The notes beneath the pieces were generated by a model, which worked only from the letters and a program-made list of their open reading frames with translations, had not been told where the DNA came from and did not search any database. Of a stretch of DNA of 64,000 nt, positions 28,687 through 38,222 are shown piece after piece. Source of the stretch: Bacteroidota bacterium (GTDB taxonomy: Bacteria; Bacteroidota; Bacteroidia; Cytophagales; Cyclobacteriaceae). Both the position numbers and the translations under genes were made by a program. Numbering within the stretch: the stretch's first letter is position 1; each line of letters opens with the position of its first letter. The stretch covers positions 248,001 to 312,000 of the forward strand of contig JACOSO010000096.1 in NCBI GenBank assembly GCA_016178785.1, given 5' to 3'.

Positions 28687-29742
28687 TTAATTTTTGTTAG
28701 CCAGCTGCCCACAGGCGGCATCAATGTCCTTACCCCTACTTTTGCGAATGCGAGTGGTGATTCCGTTTTTCTCGAGTAAGTCCATATACATATTCAATAC
28801 TTTGTCATCGGCTTGCTGAAATTCTTCATCTCCTATTGGGTTGTATTCAATCAAGTTTACTTTTGAAGGAATCACTTTGCAGAATTTTAATAAAGCCAGG
28901 GCATGCTCTTCCGAGTCGTTGATGCCTTTCCAGACAACGTATTCATATGTGACTTTGCGCTTGGTTTTGTGATACCAATATCGGAGTGCATCGGCCAGTT
29001 CGCTCAATGGATTGGAGTCGTTAATCGGCATGATCGAGGAACGGGTTTTGTCCAATGCAGCATGCAATGATACAGCAAGATTAAATTTCACTCCATCATC
29101 TGCCATTTTTATGATCATCTTTGCAACGCCCACAGTAGAAACTGTAATACGTTTCATTGCCATGCCCAATCCCTTTGGCGATGTAACTTTTTCTATGGCT
29201 GCGGTCACGTTGGCATAATTCAATAGTGGTTCGCCCATGCCCATGAACACAATGTTGGTGAGCGGCCGGTTGAAAAATAATTCAGCCTGTTCCTTGATCG
29301 CAACCACTTGATCGTAGATCTCATCTGCGCTGAGGTTTCTTTGTCGCTTCAATTTCGCAGTAGCACAAAATTTACACGCTAGCGAACAGCCCACCTGTGA
29401 TGACACACAAGCGGTAATCCTTTTTTCGGCAGGAATAAGCACCGACTCAACGATCAAACCGTCATGAAGTATCACCGCGTTTTTAATTGTGCCATCCGTA
29501 CTCCGCTGCATTTTATCTACATGAACATGGTTGATCGCAAAATGCTCCTTCAATAATTCGCGAGTAGCTACAGAAAGGTTGGTCATCTGATCAAAACTCT
29601 TAGCCGATTTCTTCCACAGCCATTCATCCACTTGAATGGCACGAAAAGGCTTATCACCATGCTCTACAAAGAATTTCTTTAGTTCATCTGGCTTGAGTTT
29701 GCGGATGTCGCGCTTTGTTAGGGAAGTTTCAGCTAGGTGCAT
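28687..29742 (-). CDS. rlmN: 23S rRNA (adenine2503-C2)-methyltransferase RlmN
   Basis: A 351-residue radical-SAM enzyme that methylates C2 of A2503 in 23S rRNA and A37 of some tRNAs. The 4Fe-4S motif is CSLACKFCATAKL; NIVFMGMGEPLLNY and the C-terminal DIDAACGQL (second catalytic Cys) are family hallmarks. The ATG at 29742 (MHLAETSLTKRDI) gives the usual length; a longer frame to 29880 runs through the promoter of the divergent gene and is rejected. Confidence 0.95.
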   Translation of the reverse strand: MHLAETSLTKRDIRKLKPDELKKFFVEHGDKPFRAIQVDEWLWKKSAKSFDQMTNLSVATRELLKEHFAINHVHVDKMQRSTDGTIKNAVILHDGLIVESVLIPAEKRITACVSSQVGCSLACKFCATAKLKRQRNLSADEIYDQVVAIKEQAELFFNRPLTNIVFMGMGEPLLNYANVTAAIEKVTSPKGLGMAMKRITVSTVGVAKMIIKMADDGVKFNLAVSLHAALDKTRSSIMPINDSNPLSELADALRYWYHKTKRKVTYEYVVWKGINDSEEHALALLKFCKVIPSKVNLIEYNPIGDEEFQQADDKVLNMYMDLLEKNGITTRIRKSRGKDIDAACGQLANKN

Positions 29743-29796
29743 GAAGCAAAGGTAAGAAGGATTATAAAGAATACGTCTGTCTTTGCTGTATGGGAG

Positions 29797-29812
29797 TACT
29801 CCTTTAGGAGTA
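29797..29812. repeat. ACTCC hairpin repeat upstream of rlmN
   Basis: TACTCC-TTTA-GGAGTA, a perfect 6-bp stem. A near-identical hairpin lies at 42008-42025 and the core is related to the GACTCCGAAGGAGTC palindromes at 55.6-55.9 kb. No U-run follows on either strand. Confidence 0.55.
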
Positions 29813-29847
29813 TAAAAAAGAGTGTAAGTATTACCCGGAAATTTCAC

Positions 29848-29877
29848 ATTGACTCGTGTCAAAAAGAAATATTTTTG
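29848..29877 (+). promoter_or_regulatory. Promoter of the delta-60/kelch gene
   Basis: TTG at 29849-29851, an 18-nt spacer and TATTTTTG at 29870-29877 match the Bacteroidota promoter consensus. The ATG at 29927 follows with a leader of about 43 nt. Confidence 0.6.
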
Positions 29878-29926
29878 CACCGTGGAGACCTATGTCTACA
29901 GCATAAAACCATATAAAATCAAAATA

Positions 29927-32479
29927 ATGAGTCGTTTAGTTATTATTTCTGCCCTTGTAGCCCTTGTTTCGTGTATTCAAGCTCAAACCATCGATCCCTC
30001 TTTTCAAGCATTCATCACATCCAAGGTAGGGGCAAGTGGTAGCATTCTGTTTTCGGATGGCAAATATCTGGTCTACGGAAATTTCATTCGTGTAAATGGA
30101 GAAAACCGAACAGGTGTAGTGAAGTTCAACGTGGATGGCACCATTGACAATACTTTTAATGTAGGTACTGGTCCAAACAATTCGGTCCTCGGTGGAGCAC
30201 TTCAGGCCGATGGAAAAATACTTTTAGGGGGAATGTTTACAACTTTCAATGGATTAGACCTTGCGGGATTAGTTAGGCTAAATGCTGATGGGTCGGTTGA
30301 CACTACTTTCAAAGCGAACCTAACACTAGCCAATACCTCCGCAAACTATTCAATTGTGGTTCAGTCCGATGGAAAAATTATCGTAACCGGCCCGTTTCTG
30401 GCTGTCGAGGGAGTTACTCTAGGAATTGGCATTCCTTTCAGACTCAATGCAAACGGATCTCTCGATACTACTTTCACCTTACTTTCGAGTTTAACCTTGA
30501 CCTATGACTTAGCAATTCAACCTGACGGCAAGATAATTGTCGCTGGAGGTGCGAAGGGAATAACGCGACTCAACTTAGACGGTACTATTGACGCCACCTT
30601 TGATGTGGGAACAGGTTTTAACAGTACTCCATATAACGTAGAGGTTTCTTCCACGGGCAGAATCATTGCCTGCGGATTTTTTACGCAGTTTAATGGTGCC
30701 GCTATTCCCTATATCGTTGGCCTTTCCTCTACTGGTACACTTGACGCAACGTTCCAGGCCAATGGAAAGCTCAACAATGCGGCAAGTAAACTATATCTGC
30801 AGCCTGATGGAAAACTATTGGTGCTGGGATTTTTCAATTCTTTTGATGTTACTAGCGTAAAAAATCTCATCCGTTTAAATACAGATGGAAGCTTGGATGG
30901 CACTTTAAATCTCGGAGCAGGTCCAGGCCCAAATTCCTCGATTAGTTTTGCAATATCAAATAGCTCAAGTGACATCATCGTAACCGGCAATTTCACGACT
31001 TTTAATAGCCAGGCCCGAAACGGATTGGCTGTATTGTCAGTTAGTGGATCTGTAAAAGCGACATCACAAGCCTTAAACCTTCAGGGGAAAACATCGGGCA
31101 ATCACGTTAAAGCCCAGGGCGCAGATAAAATACTTTTTTCACACAACGGAAACGAAATCGATGGAACTGCCTCTACCGGTTTTGAGAGACTTAACTTGGA
31201 TGGAACAATAGATGGTACTTTCAGTGGCAATTCCAAACCCAATAACCATGTTTCCCCCATTGAAATCGATCACAACGGAATGATCCTCATTGGAGGTTCG
31301 TTTACAGCGTACAACGGAACAGCAGTCGGTAGAATTGCGAGACTGTCCTCATCTGGCGCTCTTGATAACTCCTTTGTAACAAACACCGGAGCCGGATTTG
31401 ACAATACACCCAATGTCATCAAAGAGCAACCTGATGGAAAAATCTTGGTGGGCGGTACCTTCACTTCTTTTAAAGGAGTGCTTTGCAAAGGGCTCGTGCG
31501 ATTGAACTCTGATGGAACCTTAGACGCTACATTTAACTCTACCAATGGATTCATTACGAGCATCAACTTCCCTCAGGTTCATGGCATCTCGGTTCAAAGT
31601 GATGGCAAAATTTTGGTGGGTGGTGAATTTGACTCATTTGATGGGCACGCTGTAAAATCAATCATACGGCTAAATGCGGACGGCTCCTTTGACCCTACAT
31701 TTCTTATCGGAACAGGTGCCGTAAGAGCTGGATCTGCCACAAGTTATGTAAGCGCAATTGCCACCTTATCCAATGGTAAAATCCTGATTGGAGGAAGTTT
31801 CGATTATGTCAATGGTGTGAGCACAAGTTGCCTGGCTCGACTTAACAGTGACGGTTCTTTGGATAACAGCATTTCATACGATGGTCTATTTCTGGTTGGA
31901 AAAATTGAACCAGAGGGTAATGGCAAATTTATAGTTGCTGATAATAGTAAAGTTTTTACACAACTTAATGCGGACGGCACGATCGATAATACTTTAGTAC
32001 AAGATCAAAGCCCTGTAGCATCCTTTTATGATTTAGCATATTTTGGAGCCTATGTCATAGCTACAAGTACTTCTGGAATATCAAAGGTAAACTTACCTAT
32101 TGGTGCTGCGCCCGCAAATCTGACTGGGCAAGCAATCTCCTCTTCCCAAATTGCTTTAATGTGGAAGGATAATACCAGTGACGAGGCCTTCTTTGAAATA
32201 TTAAGATCAAAATCAAATAATAAGAATTATTCGGTAGTGCAAATACTCCCTCAAAACACCACGAGTTATGTAGTGGCAGGATTATTACCTTCCACGAAAT
32301 ACTATTACAAAGTAAGAGCGAGCAATTCTTCTGTTAGCAATGAGGTAAACGTAACTACAACTCCAGTCGAATGGTCAAGTGCTATCCCCACAACTTTGCC
32401 TGTAGAAGTGATGGTGTCGCCATTGTTATCAATGGAAAGGCATACATTGGTTTGGGGAAAAACAGCACGGGAGCTCTAA
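29927..32479 (+). CDS. Large secreted delta-60 repeat protein, N-terminal part of a frameshifted gene
   Basis: An 850-codon frame starting with a signal peptide (MSRLVIISALVALVSCIQAQ). About twelve delta-60 repeats follow, each with the core QxDGKIxVGGxF and RLNxDGSLDxTF, which should form beta-propellers. Near residues 730-815 lies a fibronectin type III domain (APANLTGQAISSSQIALMWKDN). Family-like sequence ends near 32400; the last 26 codons are out of frame with what follows. The next gene continues the protein in the -1 frame with kelch repeats, so this and the next entry were one gene of about 1,577 residues. As written it would lack the type IX sorting tail. Confidence 0.75.
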   Translation: MSRLVIISALVALVSCIQAQTIDPSFQAFITSKVGASGSILFSDGKYLVYGNFIRVNGENRTGVVKFNVDGTIDNTFNVGTGPNNSVLGGALQADGKILLGGMFTTFNGLDLAGLVRLNADGSVDTTFKANLTLANTSANYSIVVQSDGKIIVTGPFLAVEGVTLGIGIPFRLNANGSLDTTFTLLSSLTLTYDLAIQPDGKIIVAGGAKGITRLNLDGTIDATFDVGTGFNSTPYNVEVSSTGRIIACGFFTQFNGAAIPYIVGLSSTGTLDATFQANGKLNNAASKLYLQPDGKLLVLGFFNSFDVTSVKNLIRLNTDGSLDGTLNLGAGPGPNSSISFAISNSSSDIIVTGNFTTFNSQARNGLAVLSVSGSVKATSQALNLQGKTSGNHVKAQGADKILFSHNGNEIDGTASTGFERLNLDGTIDGTFSGNSKPNNHVSPIEIDHNGMILIGGSFTAYNGTAVGRIARLSSSGALDNSFVTNTGAGFDNTPNVIKEQPDGKILVGGTFTSFKGVLCKGLVRLNSDGTLDATFNSTNGFITSINFPQVHGISVQSDGKILVGGEFDSFDGHAVKSIIRLNADGSFDPTFLIGTGAVRAGSATSYVSAIATLSNGKILIGGSFDYVNGVSTSCLARLNSDGSLDNSISYDGLFLVGKIEPEGNGKFIVADNSKVFTQLNADGTIDNTLVQDQSPVASFYDLAYFGAYVIATSTSGISKVNLPIGAAPANLTGQAISSSQIALMWKDNTSDEAFFEILRSKSNNKNYSVVQILPQNTTSYVVAGLLPSTKYYYKVRASNSSVSNEVNVTTTPVEWSSAIPTTLPVEVMVSPLLSMERHTLVWGKTAREL

Positions 32480-34659
32480 AAGATTGGTGGGAATTTAACC
32501 CGACAGGCAATGTGTGGACGCAAAAATTAGATTTTCCAGGCACAGCACGTATTGGTGCAGTGGCTTTTGTAATCAATGGAAAAGCATACATAGGAACCGG
32601 AAATGATCTTAGCGGAACTGGTTTTAAACAGGACTTCTATGAATACGACCCAACATCTAATACCTGGGCAGCGAAGGCAAATTTTCCGCAAGACCTGAAC
32701 AGTGGAGCCGGCATTACCTCAGGCGCTGCCTTTGCTATTGGTAATTTTGGATATGTAGGTTTGGGTAATACAGGCCTCAACAACACTCAAGCATTTTATC
32801 GTTACGACCCCGCCACTAACTCATGGCAAACTAAAGCAACTTTTCCGGGTAGTGGTAGAACGGGAGCAATCGGTTTTGCAAATAATGGAAAAGGATATTT
32901 TGGATTTGGTTTCTTAACTCTCTCACCTACTCTAAAGGACATGTGGGAGTATGATCCGGTTGCTGACTCATGGACAAGCAAAACAGACTTCAGTGGAACT
33001 GGTCGCGGAGGATCAGCAGCAGCGGTAGTTAATGGGAATGCTATCATCTTTGCCGGTACAGAAAATGCAACAGGAAACTTTGGTGCAGATGTACGTACCA
33101 ATGCCGTAACACAATATTCTACTTGGGATAACCAATGGAGCACACAATTAGCTATCCCTGCGTCTATACGAACAGGTGCGATGGCGTTCGCAATTGGCAA
33201 AGTGGCGTATGTATTTGGTGGCTACAATTACTCGTCAGGCAATATTTACTTGTCTGATTTGTACGCATTCACTCCTCCATCCGCATTTCTTCCGGCACCT
33301 CCATCATCTGCTGCAACTACTGAAGTATCAGAATCGATGATCAGGTTAACATGGCAAGACAATTCGGATAACGAAACGGGATTTATCGTTGAATATGCCA
33401 TTGGAAATAGTCAGACATATGCTGCGATTACATCCTATTCAGCAACGCCAAATGTGACATTATATACACACACTGGCTTGACAATAAATACGCAATACAC
33501 TTACCGTGTTAAAACTGTGAATGCGTATGGATCATCATTATTTTCAAATACTTCTTCTTCAGTTACGACTTTGATAGCGCCCTCTAATTTGGTGAGCCAA
33601 ACGCTTTCTACTTCATCCATTTCTCTTCAGTGGACCGACAACTCCTCGGCCGAAACCGGATATGAAATTTACAGATCAGCATCGAACAACACAGGATACT
33701 CGTTGATCAACACTACATCAGCAAATACCGTGACTTATACCGACACGGGATTAAACCCTGGCACGACTTACTATTATAAGGTAAGGGCCATAAGTGCTGC
33801 ATCATTAGTCTCAGCTTATGGCAATGAGGTTAACTCGACAACTAATCTCAATCCCCCTGCTGCCCCTTCGAATCTTTCTGTGCAATCATTCACATCTTCG
33901 CAAGTCGTGTTGAAATGGGCTGACAACTCAGACAATGAAACAAAATTTGAAATTTACAGATCGACTCCTACGAACAGTATGTACTCCCTTTTGCAAACCG
34001 CTAGTGCAAATACCACTACTTTCACAGACACGGGATTGTCATCATCAAAGACCTACTTTTATAAAATCAAAGCAATAAATGCTGGTGGATCATCCAGCTA
34101 TAGCGCAGAAATCAGTCAAACAACATTGCCCGATCCCCCTGCACCACCTTCAAATCTATTAGCGAAGTGGGATTCAAACAGTCAACTCACATTGAGTTGG
34201 AAAGACAACTCAACCAGTGAAACGGGTTTTGAAATATACCGATCAGTTGGAGACAACATCAACTATGTGTTAGTTCAAACTACTTCAGTGAACACAACCA
34301 ATTATACTGATCAAGGTGTAACCGCAGGAACTATTTACTATTACAAGGCTCGCGCTGTAAATCAAGGGGGTAATTCACTTTTTTCGCCTGAAATCTCAAC
34401 TGTAATTACTGGTTTTGAAGATTCTTTCTTGACTGATTTTGTCATTTACCCTAATCCCGCCAACAAAGAATTTGTTGTGGACAACAAAACAGCTCATGAT
34501 CTAAAATTCTGTATCTATAATTCTCTGGGCGAACTAATTCTTGAGGATGAAGTATATGCTGACAACAAAAGGACTGTAAACTGTAAAACTTGGAATACAG
34601 GAATGTATATTATTTCGATGCCAGTACTAAAGTCCTCACACAAAATTATTAAGGATTAG
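32371..34659 (+). CDS. Kelch/fibronectin III protein with type IX sorting domain, C-terminal part of the frameshifted gene
   Basis: A 762-codon frame with no signal peptide of its own. Its real content starts near 32402 (RSDGVAIVINGKAYIGLG). About six kelch-type blades follow, then four fibronectin III domains (each with the WxDNSxxExxFEIYRS pattern) and a type A type-IX-secretion sorting domain at the end (FVIYPNPANKEFVV...NTGMYIISM...HKIIKD). It lies in the -1 frame relative to the preceding delta-60 frame and overlaps it by 109 bp. The export signal is on one piece and the sorting tail on the other, so the protein can only be surface-exposed if the break is an assembly error. Confidence 0.7.
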   Translation: MVKCYPHNFACRSDGVAIVINGKAYIGLGKNSTGALKDWWEFNPTGNVWTQKLDFPGTARIGAVAFVINGKAYIGTGNDLSGTGFKQDFYEYDPTSNTWAAKANFPQDLNSGAGITSGAAFAIGNFGYVGLGNTGLNNTQAFYRYDPATNSWQTKATFPGSGRTGAIGFANNGKGYFGFGFLTLSPTLKDMWEYDPVADSWTSKTDFSGTGRGGSAAAVVNGNAIIFAGTENATGNFGADVRTNAVTQYSTWDNQWSTQLAIPASIRTGAMAFAIGKVAYVFGGYNYSSGNIYLSDLYAFTPPSAFLPAPPSSAATTEVSESMIRLTWQDNSDNETGFIVEYAIGNSQTYAAITSYSATPNVTLYTHTGLTINTQYTYRVKTVNAYGSSLFSNTSSSVTTLIAPSNLVSQTLSTSSISLQWTDNSSAETGYEIYRSASNNTGYSLINTTSANTVTYTDTGLNPGTTYYYKVRAISAASLVSAYGNEVNSTTNLNPPAAPSNLSVQSFTSSQVVLKWADNSDNETKFEIYRSTPTNSMYSLLQTASANTTTFTDTGLSSSKTYFYKIKAINAGGSSSYSAEISQTTLPDPPAPPSNLLAKWDSNSQLTLSWKDNSTSETGFEIYRSVGDNINYVLVQTTSVNTTNYTDQGVTAGTIYYYKARAVNQGGNSLFSPEISTVITGFEDSFLTDFVIYPNPANKEFVVDNKTAHDLKFCIYNSLGELILEDEVYADNKRTVNCKTWNTGMYIISMPVLKSSHKIIKD

Positions 34660-34762
34660 TTAGTTCGGTCCGTTTTTCCAGTTTGAAAAGGAATACGAAA
34701 TTGAGGTCGGAATATGATGCGGAAGCTGTAGCGTTATGTCGCTTGACTAGAAAACATATAAA

Positions 34763-35878
34763 TTACTCCAGTACATCCAACCTTCGCCTCGAATATTCTC
34801 TCGCTAATTTTATCGTATCATCAGAGGCGAGGTATCGCTTATAATACGCAATGGCCGATGACTTGTCCTTAAAGTAAACATCATAGTTACGTGCAAGGTG
34901 GTAAAGTAAAATTTTAGTCTTCGATTTTTCGTACGCGGCCTGGTAATAGTGAATAGCGTTTTTGTAATCTTTACTTTCCTCGTATGCTTTCGCCAATTGC
35001 GAATAATAAACTCCAATGTTTTCAGAAATACCCCCCTCAATCGCTTTGCTCATGGCATCAATGGATTTTGGAAGGTCGTTCAATTCTCGATAGGAGGCAC
35101 CTAAATAATAATAGACCCATTCACTTTTTACTCCTGAGAGCAGGAGATAGTTCATGCATTCAACCACTTTTGCGTATTCATTTAACTGAAAATAACTAAT
35201 GCCCAACAATCGCGCATGAATGGGTTGCGTGTCGTTCCATTCCAAAATTTTCTTTACCGTGACAATTACTTTTTTGTATTTATGTTGAGCTAATTCCGAT
35301 TTTGCTTTCAATAATAAAATGCTTGACTGCAAACTATCAACAAACAAGGCTCTGCCAATTAGAGAATCAAGCTGATAATAATTTTCTCCTTCAAGCAGAA
35401 TGTTTCCCAACGAAGAATACGATTCAATGTCTCGAGGATTGAGTTTTAATGTTTTGAAATACAACATAGCCGCGAGTGAATCGTAGTTGGTGGAAGCAGC
35501 TAAGGCAGCATATTGTTTGAAGTAAAAGCTATTCAGTGAATCAATGTAGATCAATTTCTTATAACAATCTTCTGCAAGTGCATATTGATTAGTGCGCGAA
35601 TAAATCTGACCCAATTGATTCAACGAAATTCGATTTAGTGAATCGATTTGCAAAGCCTGCTTATAGTTTTCAATAGCCGATTTATAATTACCTAAACGGG
35701 AATAACAATAACCACTTTGCAAAGGAATGTGGATGTCGGTCGAGTCATTCAATTGGACTAAAACTTGTAGCGCCTTCTCAAACTGAAAATTCTCAATGAG
35801 TTCATTAGCCTCTTTCAGCCCCTGGGCGTTGATAGACAAACTGACAGCAATGAACAAAAAGGGTAGCAAAGGCTTCAT
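34763..35878 (-). CDS. Exported tetratricopeptide repeat protein
   Basis: A 371-residue protein with signal peptide (MKPLLPFLFIAVSLSINAQ) and about nine TPR units from residue 25 to the end (for example YKSAIENYKQALQIDSLNRISLNQLGQIY and YKNAIHYYQAAYEKS). TPR arrays bind partner proteins, so a periplasmic scaffold role is likely; the partner is unknown. Divergent from the APC permease gene with 48 bp between the starts. Confidence 0.8.
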   Translation of the reverse strand: MKPLLPFLFIAVSLSINAQGLKEANELIENFQFEKALQVLVQLNDSTDIHIPLQSGYCYSRLGNYKSAIENYKQALQIDSLNRISLNQLGQIYSRTNQYALAEDCYKKLIYIDSLNSFYFKQYAALAASTNYDSLAAMLYFKTLKLNPRDIESYSSLGNILLEGENYYQLDSLIGRALFVDSLQSSILLLKAKSELAQHKYKKVIVTVKKILEWNDTQPIHARLLGISYFQLNEYAKVVECMNYLLLSGVKSEWVYYYLGASYRELNDLPKSIDAMSKAIEGGISENIGVYYSQLAKAYEESKDYKNAIHYYQAAYEKSKTKILLYHLARNYDVYFKDKSSAIAYYKRYLASDDTIKLAREYSRRRLDVLE

Positions 35879-35926
35879 ATGTGGATTTGTTGGTTGCCTA
35901 AAGTTATTTAAATTTCAAAAATTTGC

Positions 35927-37363
35927 ATGGCCGAAAAATTAGAACGCTCGCTGGGTTTGGCATCTACAGTATCGTTGGTGGTGGGCGGAATCATCGGCTC
36001 TGCTATTTTCATGAAGCCTGCGTTGATGGCTTCTCAATTAGGCTCGCCCTGGTTGCTTCTTTCTGTTTGGATCCTCGCAGGGTTCATCACTTTTTTGGGA
36101 GCACTCACCAATGCCGAAGCTGCAGCCATGATGCCTGAGACTGGCGGGCAATATATTTTCTTTCAAAAAATGTTTGGCGACTTCACTGCTTTCCTTTATG
36201 GATGGTCTGCCTTTGCCGTCTTTAATACTGCTGGCGCTGCATCAATTGCTTATGTATTTTCCATTTATACAGAATATTTTATTCACCTGCCCCGCCTGCC
36301 AAAAGAAACAGAACAACTGTTTTACATCTATATGCCTGGCATTGGAAAGATTTTTCCGCTTGAAAACATCGGAGTGAAATCAATGACGATCGTTTTGATC
36401 TGGCTACTCACCATAGTAAACTACCGAAGCACACATTCGGGCGATCGAGTGCAGATTTTATTTTCTGCGTTGAAGGTTGGGGCGATGGTATTTCTTGTGC
36501 TCGGCATTTTTATTTTTGGCCATGGATCAGTTTCTCATTTCGCCCAGAGCAGTCCGCATTCAGGTTGGACTTTGGTACTGGCGATCGTAGCCGCAACATC
36601 AGGAGCATTTTGGGGTTATGACGGATGGAATAACATCACCTTCATGGCTGGAGAAATTAAAAATCCTCAGCGTAACCTCGCCATGGGCCTGTTGCTCGGC
36701 TTGCTGATCGTGATCGCGATTTATTTTTTACTCAACCTTGCTTATATCTATGCCCTGCCGATTGATGTGATTGCTTCATCCTCATTTGTAGGGTCTGATG
36801 CTGCATCAAGTGCATTTGGGTTTGGGGCAGGTGCGCTCATCGCCCTGATGGTGATGATCTCCACCTTTGGCGCAACGAATGGAAATATCTTAGCGACTGC
36901 GCGAGTGACTTTCGCAATGGCTCAGGAAAAGAAATTCTTTGCAGTGATCGGTGAAGTCCATCCAAAATATAGAACTCCCGGCAAGGCTCTATTGTTACAT
37001 GGCGCTTGGACTTCTATGTTGATCTTGAGTGGCTCGTTTGATATGCTTACCGATATGCTGGTTTTTGCGAGTTGGTTATTTTACACGCTCGGAGCTGTAG
37101 GCGTAATGGTACTAAGAAAGAAGATGCCTAATGCCGAGCGGCCCTACAAAACATGGGGTTACCCGTTTGTACCGGTTGCTTTCATTTCGATTGCTTCATT
37201 GTTTTTGGTTATTACACTCTATAATGACATTACAAACTATTTGAACGGCACATCGCCTTTGATCAATTCTTTGTTTGGGCTTGCACTTACCGCAATGGGA
37301 ATACCTTTGTATTTTTATTTCAAGCAAAAGGGCGGCTTAACCTCAAAGGTGCAAAGTCCCTAA
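35927..37363 (+). CDS. APC-superfamily amino acid permease
   Basis: A 478-residue transporter with about 12 membrane segments. The opening LGLASTVSLVVGGIIGSAIFMKPA holds the unwound GxIIGSAIF substrate motif of APC/LAT permeases, and SGAFWGYDGWNNITFMAGEIKNPQRNL is the conserved TM6-7 region. It likely takes up or exchanges amino acids; the specificity is unknown. DUF2279 follows after 7 nt. Confidence 0.88.
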   Translation: MAEKLERSLGLASTVSLVVGGIIGSAIFMKPALMASQLGSPWLLLSVWILAGFITFLGALTNAEAAAMMPETGGQYIFFQKMFGDFTAFLYGWSAFAVFNTAGAASIAYVFSIYTEYFIHLPRLPKETEQLFYIYMPGIGKIFPLENIGVKSMTIVLIWLLTIVNYRSTHSGDRVQILFSALKVGAMVFLVLGIFIFGHGSVSHFAQSSPHSGWTLVLAIVAATSGAFWGYDGWNNITFMAGEIKNPQRNLAMGLLLGLLIVIAIYFLLNLAYIYALPIDVIASSSFVGSDAASSAFGFGAGALIALMVMISTFGATNGNILATARVTFAMAQEKKFFAVIGEVHPKYRTPGKALLLHGAWTSMLILSGSFDMLTDMLVFASWLFYTLGAVGVMVLRKKMPNAERPYKTWGYPFVPVAFISIASLFLVITLYNDITNYLNGTSPLINSLFGLALTAMGIPLYFYFKQKGGLTSKVQSP

Positions 37364-37370
37364 GAAATTC

Positions 37371-38213
37371 ATGGCTGAAAACACGATGAGTTCTGGTTCA
37401 AAGAATAAATTCTCAATACTTTTTTTCATAATTTATGGAGTCTCTTTATTCTGGCTTTCGTCTGTTTGGTATGATTCATACACCAGCTTTCATTTCTTCG
37501 ATGATCTTTTTGAATGGGAATATTTAGACAAACTTGGTCACTTCTTCGTTTCATTTTATCTCAGTTTACTTTTTTATAAAACATTTGGTGATCAGTTAAA
37601 CTTAAATCCTTCATTGCGAAAAAAATGGATTTGTTTTTCGGGGTTTATGCTTTTACTTCCCATCGAAATTTTAGATGGCTTCTCTATGAATTACGGAGCC
37701 TCCCCCGCTGATTTAGTTGCAAATGGATTAGGATGTATTTACTGTTATGCGCATGTTTCTTATAAAATTATTTCAACTACTTCACCAAAATTTTCCTTTC
37801 ACACCACAGCATTTAGTTTAATGAGACCGGAACTACTCGGTTCATCTGTAGTTCAACAAACATTAAAAGATTACAATGGCCAAACCTACTGGGTGGCGAT
37901 TGACATCAATTCTATATTGAATACAAAAATATTTCCAAGCTGGCTGATGCTTACTATCGGCTATGGAGCTGAAGGATTATTAGGTGGACATGACAATGTG
38001 TGGCAAAATGCAAATGGGAAGACAATTGATCATTCTAACATTGTCCGCACAAAACGTTTTTTTATTTCGGTTGATCTTAATACAACTGTTATGCGGAGGA
38101 AGAACAAAGTATTTAGCTATTTATTTGCTCCATTTGTTCTGCTAAAATTTCCTGCCCCGGCATTTGAAATCAATGCAGAACGGGGGGTCATTTTTCATCC
38201 GATTTATTTTTAA
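37371..38213 (+). CDS. DUF2279 (YfiM-like) protein
   Basis: A 280-residue protein. A TM anchor (about 14-32) is followed by the DUF2279 core: FEWEYLDKLGHFFVSFYLS, EILDGFSMNYGASPADLVANGLG, with conserved His and Asp residues. A C-terminal region with several beta-strand stretches could sit in the outer membrane. DUF2279 proteins are uncharacterised envelope lipoproteins or membrane proteins. Co-transcription with the permease (7-nt gap) is likely. Confidence 0.75.
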   Translation: MAENTMSSGSKNKFSILFFIIYGVSLFWLSSVWYDSYTSFHFFDDLFEWEYLDKLGHFFVSFYLSLLFYKTFGDQLNLNPSLRKKWICFSGFMLLLPIEILDGFSMNYGASPADLVANGLGCIYCYAHVSYKIISTTSPKFSFHTTAFSLMRPELLGSSVVQQTLKDYNGQTYWVAIDINSILNTKIFPSWLMLTIGYGAEGLLGGHDNVWQNANGKTIDHSNIVRTKRFFISVDLNTTVMRRKNKVFSYLFAPFVLLKFPAPAFEINAERGVIFHPIYF

Positions 38214-38222
38214 TAGCAAGTG

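Noticed and set aside
29849-29926. Longer start for the delta-60 protein
   Set aside because: The extra codons overlap the -33/-7 promoter and precede a clean signal peptide that starts at 29927.
32371-32479. Programmed -1 ribosomal frameshift joining the delta-60 and kelch parts
   Set aside because: No slippery heptamer (X XXY YYZ) and no obvious downstream stem at the switch point near 32400; an indel is simpler.
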